In this document: positions 1 to 7,276 of the stretch, piece after piece
Layout: every line of letters starts with the position of its first letter
How positions within the stretch are numbered: position 1 is the stretch's first letter
Assembly (NCBI RefSeq): GCF_003008615.1
Contig: NZ_CP027657.1
Location: forward strand, 4,898,001-4,962,000
Source of the DNA: Pseudomonas mendocina
GTDB taxonomy: Bacteria; Pseudomonadota; Gammaproteobacteria; Pseudomonadales; Pseudomonadaceae
Length of the DNA: 64,000 nucleotides
Direction of reading: 5' to 3'
The notes under the pieces: generated by a model
The model's input: only the letters and a program-made list of their open reading frames with translations
The model's database searches: none
Told to the model about the DNA's origin: nothing
Made by a program: the position numbers and the translations under genes

Positions 1-598
1 CAAGATCACGCCGCGAAGCACTGGCAATCCGCCAATGCCGGCGGCTTTTCTCAAGATCCAACAGGGCGACGTCCACATCACCGTCGCTGCGAGCTTTGAC
101 GAACAGATGCTTGGCGTAGCAGCAGCCATGCTGCCATCCACCCAGGTGCAGGCGCGCCAGGGTTACCGCCAGGCGTTGCAGCATGGTCTGGTTAAGCCTT
201 GGCGCATGCGCGTCTTCATACCACTGCTCCAGGCTGACGAAACCTGGCAGGGCTTCGGTTACCAGCAGCGCCTGCCACTGCCCGCTCTGCTTGCGTGCCG
301 CGCAGTAGACGATGTTCGGTGTGCGAATGCCGAGACGGGCCAGGGCGCGGTAGGCCTGCAGCTCTCGCAGGATGGTCGGTCGTCCCAACGGGTGACGCAG
401 CGAGCGGTAGAGATGTCCGCTCTGGCGTTTGCAGTAGAGCAGGGGGCGATTGCTGTCCCAGTGCTGCAGGCGGCTGACGCCGCTTTCACCACCACGGCGC
501 TGATTGGCCGGTTCGACCGGCTCTCCCAGGCTATGCCACCAGCGGTCGAATTCGGTCGAGGGCAGGGCGGTCAGTGCTTGTTCGCTGAGCATTCCCAT
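1..598 (-). CDS. InaA/WapQ-family LPS kinase-like protein (3' end off window)
   Basis: The reverse strand from ATG at 598 reads MGMLSEQALTALPSTEF and stays open for 199 codons to the window edge, so the C-terminus is missing. The visible part has the features of the lipopolysaccharide-kinase InaA family: a YCKRQ lysine segment, LHLGGWQHG-CYAKHLF (the catalytic-loop region of this kinase-like fold), VALLDLEKSRR, and a terminal HWRIASASRRDL. The start lies one base after the TGA of the methyltransferase upstream on the same strand, so the two are co-translated. The pair colRS / methyltransferase / InaA-WapQ kinase is a known Pseudomonas arrangement in which the kinase is thought to phosphorylate LPS core heptose. 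Family assignment is firm; the exact substrate is inferred. Confidence 0.8.
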   Translation of the reverse strand, partial: MGMLSEQALTALPSTEFDRWWHSLGEPVEPANQRRGGESGVSRLQHWDSNRPLLYCKRQSGHLYRSLRHPLGRPTILRELQAYRALARLGIRTPNIVYCAARKQSGQWQALLVTEALPGFVSLEQWYEDAHAPRLNQTMLQRLAVTLARLHLGGWQHGCCYAKHLFVKARSDGDVDVALLDLEKSRRHWRIASASRRDL

Positions 599-599
599 A

Positions 600-1289
600 T
601 CAGTTCACCTTGCGCAGGACGTAGGTGCGCCACATGGCATAACCGGGCAGGAAGTCCAGATGGCCGAGAATCACGAAGCCGGCCTGGCGGAATTCTTCCT
701 CCACGGTCGAGCGCGCGACGACGAAGCGATTCTGGTTTTCCGCGGCACGGCCTTGAGCCGTTCTGCGAGCTTCAAGGCGACGGCGTTTCCAGGCTTTGTA
801 GTTGCCGTCGACCCATAGCGAGACGATCACCGTATCGCGACTGACGCGATGAAACTCGCGGAGGATGGCCAGGCGGTGTTCAGCCGACTCGATGTGGTGC
901 AGCAGGCGGATACAGAAGATGCAGTCCACCGCATTGGTGCCCAGTTCGATATCGAAGGCCGAGGTACGGAAGCTGTTGATCCGTGCCACCACCTCAGGCG
1001 TTTGTGCGGCGCGGGCGGTGGCGATCATGTCGGCCGAGTTGTCGGCGGCGAAGATCACTCGGTTCGGCTGTTCGCAGAGCATCGGCCAGAAGCGTCCGGC
1101 ACCGCAGGGCAGGTCGAGCACCAGGTTCGGCTCATCGGCCATCTGCAGCGCACGGCGCGCCACCTGCACGTCGCGCCAGTGCGACAGGCGCCGGGCCAGG
1201 CCATCCTGATGCTTGTGCAGGTATTGCTGGGCGTGCTCGAAATCGTACTTGCGAGAAAAGTCCAGTTCGATGGGGCTAGGCTTGGGCAT
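600..1289 (-). CDS. class I SAM-dependent methyltransferase downstream of colRS
   Basis: 229 residues. Motif I of the Rossmann methyltransferase fold is VLDLPCGAGRFWPML (about residues 57-71), followed by the acidic strand-2 end (VIFAADNSADMI), a motif II region (VDCIFCIRLLHHIES) and a post-motif helix, as in Methyltransf_11 proteins. There is no membrane segment, so it is probably cytosolic. It ends one base before the InaA/WapQ-type kinase and starts about 70 bp from a ColR-like box, so the two probably form a ColR-controlled operon. The same gene follows colRS in P. fluorescens and P. putida, where the locus is tied to outer-membrane integrity. The methyl acceptor is not known; an LPS-core or envelope-related substrate is inferred from context only. 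Confidence 0.82.
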   Translation of the reverse strand: MPKPSPIELDFSRKYDFEHAQQYLHKHQDGLARRLSHWRDVQVARRALQMADEPNLVLDLPCGAGRFWPMLCEQPNRVIFAADNSADMIATARAAQTPEVVARINSFRTSAFDIELGTNAVDCIFCIRLLHHIESAEHRLAILREFHRVSRDTVIVSLWVDGNYKAWKRRRLEARRTAQGRAAENQNRFVVARSTVEEEFRQAGFVILGHLDFLPGYAMWRTYVLRKVN

Positions 1290-1358
1290 GACGAACGTCC
1301 CTTGATGGATACGCTCGTCACCCTAAAGAGCTGGGCATCAAGGCCGCGTCAAAGGGGC

Positions 1359-1374
1359 GTGAAAATTTCGTCAA
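1359..1374 (-). promoter_or_regulatory. putative ColR binding box before the methyltransferase/kinase operon
   Basis: The reverse strand reads TTGACGAAATTTTCAC. The published P. putida ColR consensus, as I recall it, is YYNASNNYTTTTTCAC; this site matches at all but two positions (the eighth and ninth bases are A). It shares 14 of 16 bases with the site at 3331-3346 and lies at the same distance, about 70 bp, from the start codon it faces. It overlaps the colS stop codon. Confidence 0.6.
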
Positions 1375-2639
1375 GCGCCACTGCTCAGGGTGACCCGGAA
1401 GCGGGTATGGCCTGGTTCGCTCTGCAAGCTGACGCTCCAGCCTTGCTTGGCGCAAATCCGTTTGACCAGCGACAGCCCCAGTCCGAGCCCCTCGCCACGT
1501 GCTTGCGAGCCGCGCACGAAAGGCTGGAAGATCCGCTCGTGCTGCTCGGCAGGGATGCCGGCGCCGCTGTCCTCGATACGAAACGCTCCCGACTCAAGGA
1601 TCAGGCGCACACTGCCGTTTTCGGTGTAGTGCAGAGCGTTGCGCAGCAGGTTGGCCATCACCGTGCCGAGGAAGGTGGCGTTGTAGCGGCCACCGTCCTG
1701 GCCTTCCTCGATCAACTGGAAATCCAGGCCTTTCTCTTTCATCAGCGTGCCCCAGCGGCTGGCTTGCTCATGGGCGACGGCGGCCAGGGTTCGGTCGCCG
1801 ACGAACACGGCTTCGTTGCTCTTGTCACGCGCCAGTTGCAGAAAAGTCTGTACCAGCTCGCGCATTTCCTCGCTGGCGCGGGCGATGCGTGCCAGTTGTT
1901 CTTTCTCGCGCGATCCCAGTGGGGCCTCGGCAAGCAGTTCGCAGGAGGTGGCGATGACCATCAGCGGTGTACGCAGTTCGTGACTGACATCGCTGGTGAA
2001 CAGGCGCTCGCGTTCCAGTGAATGACGCACCTGGCCCAGCGTGCTATCGAATGCAGCAGCCAGTTGGCCGATCTCGTCGTCGGGGTAATCCGGTGCCAAT
2101 GGAGGGGCCAGCGGGTGCAACTGGTCGCGATGACGTACCTGCTGGGCCAGGCGGCTGATCGGCGTCATGACCTTGCGCGCCATCACCAAGCCCAGGCCCC
2201 AAGCGGCGATCACCGTCAGCAGAAAGCCCGCCAGCACCACGTTGAACAGCGCATTCTCGCGAGCTTCGAATTCCTGCTGTTCCTGCACCAGCATGTAGGT
2301 CTCGCCGTTGATCTTCTGCACGTAGACGTAGAACGCCTCGTTGCCGCTGACCACTTCGTTGAACCCCTCCTGCAGGCCGCTGTACTGCTCGGGAATCAGG
2401 TATTGATCGTGGTAGGAGGAGAAGAACTGCGTGCTGCTGTCCAGGCGTGGCGGGCGACCTTGGCGAATATCCTCGTTCAGGGTCTCGCCCAGCTCGCGGC
2501 TCATCTCCTGGGAAACCAGATGCTCCTCGATGAAATGCACCACGCCGACGATGCTCAGCGAGAACAGCCCGCTGACCATCACCGTCATCAGTACGAAGGC
2601 GATCAGAATCCGGCGCTGGAAGGGCTGCTTAGACAGCAT
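1371..2639 (-). CDS. colS: ColS sensor histidine kinase
   Basis: 422 residues. There is an N-terminal membrane helix (about 10-35), a periplasmic loop of about 95 residues, a second helix (about 131-153), HAMP, and HisKA with DVSHELRTPL (His220), followed by a HATPase_c domain with the N, G1 (IEDSGAGIP) and G2 (GEGLGLGL) boxes. The periplasmic loop ends in two acidic ExxE motifs (E120-E123 and E125-E128), the type reported to bind Zn/Fe in P. putida ColS. The ATG at 2639 lies inside the end of colR (11-bp overlap). A longer reading frame extends upstream, but that part is out of frame with colR and looks non-native, so this start was preferred. It pairs with ColR, the metal- and envelope-responsive two-component system. 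Confidence 0.93.
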   Translation of the reverse strand: MLSKQPFQRRILIAFVLMTVMVSGLFSLSIVGVVHFIEEHLVSQEMSRELGETLNEDIRQGRPPRLDSSTQFFSSYHDQYLIPEQYSGLQEGFNEVVSGNEAFYVYVQKINGETYMLVQEQQEFEARENALFNVVLAGFLLTVIAAWGLGLVMARKVMTPISRLAQQVRHRDQLHPLAPPLAPDYPDDEIGQLAAAFDSTLGQVRHSLERERLFTSDVSHELRTPLMVIATSCELLAEAPLGSREKEQLARIARASEEMRELVQTFLQLARDKSNEAVFVGDRTLAAVAHEQASRWGTLMKEKGLDFQLIEEGQDGGRYNATFLGTVMANLLRNALHYTENGSVRLILESGAFRIEDSGAGIPAEQHERIFQPFVRGSQARGEGLGLGLSLVKRICAKQGWSVSLQSEPGHTRFRVTLSSGA

Positions 2640-3312
2640 CGGCGGTCTCCGCCAGGCGATAGCCGACGCCGTGGATGGTGTGCAGCAGTGGCGTCGGGAA
2701 GGGCTTGTCGAGCACCTGGCGCAACTGATGAATGTGGCTGCGCAGGCTGTCGCTGTCCGGACAGTCGTCGCCCCATAGGGCTTCTTCCAGGGCTTCGCGG
2801 CGTACCACGGCCGGGCTGCGTTGCATGAGGATGGCCAGCAGCTTGAGGCCCAGCGGGTTGAGCTTGAGCAACTGGCCGGCGCGGCTGACATGCAGGGTGT
2901 CGAGGTCGTAGCTGAGGTCGGAGACCTGCAGCTGACGTTTACGGCTGCCGCGGCTGCGGCGCAGGATCGCCTCGATGCGTGCCACCAGTTCGGACAGGGC
3001 GAAGGGCTTGATCAGGTAGTCGTCGGCGCCGGCGTTGAGGCCCTGCAGGCGGTCATCCAGCGCGTCGCGTGCGGTGAGCATGAGGATCGGCACCTCGCTG
3101 CGACCATCCTCGCGCAGGCGCTTGCACACCTGGTAGCCGTCGATGCCGGGCAGCATGATGTCCAGCACGATCAGGTCGTAGTGGCCGCTGCTGGCCAGGT
3201 GCAGGCCGCTCAGGCCGTCCTGCGCGCAGTCGACGGAGAAGCCCTTGAGCTGCAAATAGTCGAGTACGTTGGCGAGGATGTCTCGGTTGTCTTCGATGAC
3301 CAGAATGCGCAT
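2629..3312 (-). CDS. colR: ColR OmpR-family response regulator
   Basis: 227 residues. The receiver domain has the acidic pair E7-D8, phospho-acceptor D51 in LIVLDIMLPG, the T in MLTARDALDD, and K in YLIKPF. The C-terminal winged helix (about 125-222) has the ALWGDDCPDSDSLRSHIHQLR recognition-helix region typical of OmpR/PhoB. It is translationally coupled to colS through an 11-bp overlap. The 103-bp gap to the divergent transferase gene at 3416 contains a good ColR-type box, so ColR may control both its own flank and the neighbouring envelope operon. The identification rests on sequence, on the ColS ExxE sensor loop and on the methyltransferase/kinase neighbours. Confidence 0.93.
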   Translation of the reverse strand: MRILVIEDNRDILANVLDYLQLKGFSVDCAQDGLSGLHLASSGHYDLIVLDIMLPGIDGYQVCKRLREDGRSEVPILMLTARDALDDRLQGLNAGADDYLIKPFALSELVARIEAILRRSRGSRKRQLQVSDLSYDLDTLHVSRAGQLLKLNPLGLKLLAILMQRSPAVVRREALEEALWGDDCPDSDSLRSHIHQLRQVLDKPFPTPLLHTIHGVGYRLAETADAV

Positions 3313-3330
3313 CGCAGGTTATTCCTGGGT

Positions 3331-3346
3331 TTGACGATTTTTTCAC
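3331..3346 (+). promoter_or_regulatory. putative ColR binding box before the LtaS-type operon
   Basis: The sequence is TTGACGATTTTTTCAC, which matches the recalled P. putida ColR consensus (YYNASNNYTTTTTCAC) at every defined position. It is 70 bp upstream of the start at 3416 and 19 bp beyond the colR start. A partner site with 14/16 identity lies before the methyltransferase operon. Confidence 0.68.
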
Positions 3347-3415
3347 ACGGCTTTGACGAGAGGCTCACAGCTCGCCTCGCAGACTGCGGCTCGTTCATCC
3401 TACAAGGATCATACG

Positions 3416-5374
3416 ATGCCACGGCTCCATTACGCGCAACTTCGTTATCTGTCGATCATTCTGCTGGCCTGGCTGGCGGTTTTCTTCCTCACTCGCAGCG
3501 TGTTGTTGATCGCGCATCTCGGCGATGCCGGTGTCACCCTGCCGAACCTGTTTGGGCTGTATGGCGTCGGCCTGATCTATGACCTGAGCTTTCTGGTCTA
3601 CGCCGCCGCGCCGCTGGCGCTTTACTTGCTGCTATGTCCGGCCTGGTTGTGGCAGCGCCGCTGGCATCAGCGCCTGCTGATCGTCCTGGCGGCCGTCAGC
3701 CTGTTCGCGATGTTCTTCACTGCGGTGGCCGAATGGCTGTTCTGGGACGAGTTCGGCGTGCGCTTCAACTTCATTGCCGTGGACTACCTCGTCTACTCCA
3801 AAGAGGTCGTCGACAACATTCTCGAGTCCTACCCGATCTATCCACTGCTGGCGCTGCTAGCGGCCTTGGCCATCGGTTTGACCGTAGCGCTGCGCCGGCC
3901 GCTGAGCGCTGCGTTGCAGGCGCCGCGTTTGCCTCGACTGCGCGCGGCCTATGCATTGCTCATGCTGGTATTGCTGGTCGGGCTGTGCAGTGGTTTGGTC
4001 GGTCAGGACGCGCCGCGTAGTCTCGGTGGCAACACCTACCAGCGTGAGCTGGCGAGCAATGGCCCGTACCAGTTTTTCGCTGCGTTTCGTAACAACGAGC
4101 TGGACTACCAGCAGTTCTACGCCACCCTGCCTGACGCCGCGGTGGCCGAACAGTTGCGTGCCGAGGTGACCGAGCCCAATGCCCGGTTCATCGGTAGCGA
4201 CCCGCAGGACATCCGCCGGGTAATCGACAACCCCGGTCCGCCGCGCCAGCTCAACGTGGTGTTGGTCACCATCGAAAGCCTCAGTGCCAAGTACCTGGGC
4301 AGTTTCGGTGATAACCGTGGCTTGACCCCGAATCTCGATGAGCTGCGCAAGCACAGCCTGACGTTCACCAATTTCTACGCCACAGGAACGCGAACCGATC
4401 GTGGTCTGGAGGCACTGACCCTGTCTGTACCGCCGACACCGGGACGCTCCATCGTCAAGCGTATCGGCCGCGAATCTGGTTACGCCAGTCTGGGACAGCA
4501 ATTGGGCGCTCAGGGGTACGACAGCGTCTTCGTCTATGGCGGGCGCGGCTACTTCGACAACATGAACGCCTTCTTCGGTGGCAATGGCTATCGCATCGTC
4601 GATCAGAGCAGTGTCGATGAGGCCGAGATGAGCTTCCAGAATGCCTGGGGCATGGCCGACGAGGATCTCTACCATCAGGCGCTGAAGGTGGCTGATAGCG
4701 ACCATGCGGCCGGCAAGCCGTTCTTCCTGCAACTGATGACCACCTCCAACCATCGGCCCTACACCTACCCGGACGGGCGCATCGACATCGCCTCCGGCGA
4801 GGGGCGTGAGGGCGCGGTGAAATACACCGACTACGCCATCGGCCAGTTCCTTAAGCAGGCGCGCAGCAAGCCCTGGTTCGATAACACGCTGTTCGTCTTC
4901 GTCGCGGACCACACTGCAGGCAGTGCCGGGCGCGAGGATCTGCCGGTGGCCAACTACCAGATCCCGCTGTTCATCTACTCGCCCAGGTACGTCAAACCGG
5001 CGGAGTACACCGACGTGGCCAGCCAGATCGACGTGGCGCCGACGCTGCTCGGGCTGCTCAACCTGGACTATGTCTCCACCTTCTTTGGTCGCAACTTGCT
5101 GCGCGCCGACCATGCCCCCGGGCGGGCGCTGCTCGGCAACTACCAGCACCTGGGCCTGTTCGACGGGCAAAACCTGGCAATTCTCAGTCCGCGCCAAGGA
5201 ATGCGTCGTCACGACGATGCTCTGGGGCTGAGTCATGAGTGGCAGGTGGATGGCGCTGATCCGCTGTTGCGTCGCGACATCGCCTACTACCAGGGCGCCA
5301 GTCATGCTTTCGGCAAGCGGCTGATCGCCTGGCAACCAGAAGCCCAACCGGGCCAGCAGCTCAGTCAGCGTTAA
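3416..5374 (+). CDS. LTA synthase/OpgB-type membrane phospho-transferase (sulfatase fold)
   Basis: 652 residues from ATG 3416, which has AAGGA eight bases upstream; an earlier in-frame start exists but lacks a ribosome site. The N-terminal third carries about five membrane helices (roughly 10-30, 45-75, 90-115, 140-165, 185-205). The periplasmic alkaline-phosphatase-fold catalytic domain (about 270-600) contains VLVTIESLSAKY (metal-binding E), GTRTDRGLEAL (nucleophile Thr region) and FVADHTAG (metal-binding D-H), as in LtaS, OpgB and EptA relatives. It probably moves a phosphoglycerol or phosphoethanolamine head group onto an envelope glycan or lipid; which one cannot be told. It leads a four-gene operon with two phosphatases and a lipoprotein, and has a ColR-type box upstream. 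Confidence 0.85.
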   Translation: MPRLHYAQLRYLSIILLAWLAVFFLTRSVLLIAHLGDAGVTLPNLFGLYGVGLIYDLSFLVYAAAPLALYLLLCPAWLWQRRWHQRLLIVLAAVSLFAMFFTAVAEWLFWDEFGVRFNFIAVDYLVYSKEVVDNILESYPIYPLLALLAALAIGLTVALRRPLSAALQAPRLPRLRAAYALLMLVLLVGLCSGLVGQDAPRSLGGNTYQRELASNGPYQFFAAFRNNELDYQQFYATLPDAAVAEQLRAEVTEPNARFIGSDPQDIRRVIDNPGPPRQLNVVLVTIESLSAKYLGSFGDNRGLTPNLDELRKHSLTFTNFYATGTRTDRGLEALTLSVPPTPGRSIVKRIGRESGYASLGQQLGAQGYDSVFVYGGRGYFDNMNAFFGGNGYRIVDQSSVDEAEMSFQNAWGMADEDLYHQALKVADSDHAAGKPFFLQLMTTSNHRPYTYPDGRIDIASGEGREGAVKYTDYAIGQFLKQARSKPWFDNTLFVFVADHTAGSAGREDLPVANYQIPLFIYSPRYVKPAEYTDVASQIDVAPTLLGLLNLDYVSTFFGRNLLRADHAPGRALLGNYQHLGLFDGQNLAILSPRQGMRRHDDALGLSHEWQVDGADPLLRRDIAYYQGASHAFGKRLIAWQPEAQPGQQLSQR

Positions 5375-5383
5375 GGAGTAAAG

Positions 5384-6109
5384 ATGTCGTCTCGTTATTT
5401 CGACTTTCGCCTTGCACTGGGCATTCCGCTACTGCTGATGGCGCTATTGTTGTTAATCGATCCCAGCCCCATGGACTTCGCCCTGGCCCGGCTCTTCTAC
5501 GAACCCGGCCTGGGGTTCATCGGGCGCAGTAGCTTCTGGCTCGAAGACATCCTGCATGACCGCGCCAAGCAGGCGGTGATCGTGCTGGGTGTGCTGGCCA
5601 TCACCGGTTTTGTGCTCAGCCTGCTGCCGACTCGCTTGTGCGCCTGGCGCCGTCAGCTCGGTTACCTGGTGCTGGCGCTGGGCCTGTCGACCTCGGTAGT
5701 CACGCCGCTGAAGACGCTGACCGGTATGCATTGCCCCTGGAGCCTGAGTGAGTTTGGTGGCCAGGAGCAGTTCACCCCGCTACTGAGCGAACGTGCACCC
5801 ACCGCCAACCCCGGCCGATGCTGGCCGGGTGGGCATGCCTCGGCAGGATTCTCGCTGCTGGCACTGTTCTTCGTCTTGCGCGACCGCCGCCCGCGTGCCG
5901 CGCGAATCGCGCTGGTGGTGGCGTTGGGGGTGGGTTCGCTGTTTTCCCTGGGGCGGATGTTGCAGGGCGCGCACTTTCTCTCGCACAACCTGTGGACGCT
6001 GCTGATCGACTGGGTGATCTGCGTGCTGACCTATCGCTGGCTGCTTTACCGAGCGCCTGTCGCACAAAGCGCAGGGAATCAGGTGGTCTGGGGAGAAACC
6101 TGCCGATGA
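5384..6109 (+). CDS. PAP2-family membrane phosphatase
   Basis: 241 residues with about six membrane helices. The three phosphatase motifs of the PAP2 superfamily are present in a diverged form: K110-TLTGMHCPW (KX6RP with Cys in place of Arg), WPGGHASAGF (PSGH-like, H151), and GRMLQGAHFLSHNLW (R191, H197, with His-Asn where Asp is usual). This resembles the lipid A/undecaprenyl phosphatase and kinase-like branch (LpxE, LpxT and relatives). The gene begins nine bases after the transferase and its stop overlaps the next start (ATGA), so the three enzymes are coupled. Likely substrates are membrane lipid phosphates or pyrophosphates exposed to the periplasm; this is inference. Confidence 0.85.
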   Translation: MSSRYFDFRLALGIPLLLMALLLLIDPSPMDFALARLFYEPGLGFIGRSSFWLEDILHDRAKQAVIVLGVLAITGFVLSLLPTRLCAWRRQLGYLVLALGLSTSVVTPLKTLTGMHCPWSLSEFGGQEQFTPLLSERAPTANPGRCWPGGHASAGFSLLALFFVLRDRRPRAARIALVVALGVGSLFSLGRMLQGAHFLSHNLWTLLIDWVICVLTYRWLLYRAPVAQSAGNQVVWGETCR

Positions 6110-6786
6110 ACAGACTCCAACAGGGCTTGCGCCTGGCGTTGGCCGCCGTGGTTTTCTTCAGTGCGCTGTTGGCGCTGCCCCTGAGCATGGCGTGGGGCGC
6201 GACGACGTCGGCGGCGCCCCTGCAAGGCGTGCGCCCAGCCAACTGGGCACAGCCACTGGACACCCGCATCAACCTGTATCGCATGACGCCTGATCTGTAT
6301 CGCAGCGCATTGCCGGCGGCGCGGGACTGGCCGCAGCTGCAGTCGCTCGGCATCGCCACGGTGATCAACTTCTATCAGCGCGGCGACGAGCAATGGTTGG
6401 GTGATCCGCGCGTTCATCAGGTACACCTGCCGCTACGCACCGATCGTATCGATGACACCGATGTCATCGAGGTGCTGCGCAGCATCCGCCAGGCGCAGAG
6501 TCGTGGCACGGTGCTGATTCATTGCAAGCATGGGCAGAACCGTACCGGGCTGATTGCCGCGATGTACCGGGTGATCTACCAGAACTGGAGCAAGGAACAG
6601 GCGCTGGCAGAAATGCGCGGTGGCGGTTTTGGCGGCGAGGAGCGCATGGGCGACGCCGAGCGTTACCTGCGCGAGGCCGACATTCCGGCGTTGCGTGCAG
6701 CATTGGCCACGGGGGCATGCAGCACCAGTGCGTGGGCACTGTGCGCGCTCAAGGATCGGCTGCTCGGCGCGATCGATGGGGTATGA
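6106..6786 (+). CDS. exported dual-specificity (DSP) cysteine phosphatase
   Basis: 226 residues. The signature HCKHGQNRTG (H139, C140, R146) fits the CX5R active site of DSP/PTP phosphatases. It is preceded by a strand-helix core (VINFYQRGDE) and acidic residues around 113-119 that could supply the general acid. Residues 9-30 form a hydrophobic stretch ending in AWGA, which reads as a signal peptide or membrane anchor, so the catalytic domain is predicted to face the periplasm. It is coupled to the PAP2 gene by an ATGA overlap. Bacterial DSPs of this type include lipid phosphatases (PTPMT-like PGP phosphatase), so a lipid or head-group phosphate is at least as likely a substrate as phosphoprotein. 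Confidence 0.85.
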   Translation: MNRLQQGLRLALAAVVFFSALLALPLSMAWGATTSAAPLQGVRPANWAQPLDTRINLYRMTPDLYRSALPAARDWPQLQSLGIATVINFYQRGDEQWLGDPRVHQVHLPLRTDRIDDTDVIEVLRSIRQAQSRGTVLIHCKHGQNRTGLIAAMYRVIYQNWSKEQALAEMRGGGFGGEERMGDAERYLREADIPALRAALATGACSTSAWALCALKDRLLGAIDGV

Positions 6787-6790
6787 AGCC

Positions 6791-7141
6791 ATGAAGATCC
6801 CGCACTTACTGATCTGTGGCCTGTCGCTGCTAAGCTTGCTGGGGTGTCAGAGCCTGCGCGAGCAGATGCTGGCGGCCCATTATCCGCCGACCTTCGTCGA
6901 TGGCTTCGAGGATGGTTGCAGCAGTGGGCGTTCGGCTGCTGGCCCGCTCGGTCAGTTCGACAAGGACGTACCACGTTACATGGCCGAGCCGTTGTATGCC
7001 CGCGGCTGGGAGGATGGCTTCCGCCAATGCGAAGACGTGCAGCGCATCGATGACTGGCAGGCGCGCCGTGAGGAGCAATGGCGCGACGACGAATGGCGAC
7101 ACCATGTCGACCAGGCGATGGCCAAGGCACTGCGTCGCTAG
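6791..7141 (+). CDS. small outer-membrane-type lipoprotein of the ColR-flanking operon
   Basis: 116 residues. The signal peptide ends in LLSLLGC, with lipidated Cys19 followed by Gln, which favours outer-membrane sorting. The mature part contains two related acidic, Cys-containing segments, VDGFEDGCSSGR and ARGWEDGFRQCED, which look like an internal duplication that might bind a metal or form a disulfide. The C-terminus is charged. It begins four bases after the phosphatase stop, so it is the last gene of the operon. No known family was recognised. Confidence 0.72.
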   Translation: MKIPHLLICGLSLLSLLGCQSLREQMLAAHYPPTFVDGFEDGCSSGRSAAGPLGQFDKDVPRYMAEPLYARGWEDGFRQCEDVQRIDDWQARREEQWRDDEWRHHVDQAMAKALRR

Positions 7142-7193
7142 GGTTTTTCTTTTTCCTTGTCAAGAGTGAGGGAATTACGCCGATAAGCTCCCA

Positions 7194-7249
7194 GAGATTA
7201 GCCTAATCTCATCAGATCCTTCGACAGGTATGGCGAGGGATGATCTGAT
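7194..7249. promoter_or_regulatory. double inverted repeat upstream of a chemoreceptor gene
   Basis: GAGATTAG (7194-7201) and CTAATCTC (7203-7210) form a perfect palindrome around one C. Immediately after it, ATCAGATC (7211-7218) is inverted as GATCTGAT (7242-7249). Both lie 28-83 bp before the chemoreceptor start at 7277. No T-run follows either one, so they look more like operators than a terminator. Confidence 0.5.
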
Positions 7250-7276
7250 TTCCGCGCGCAATGGGAGTTGCACAAA

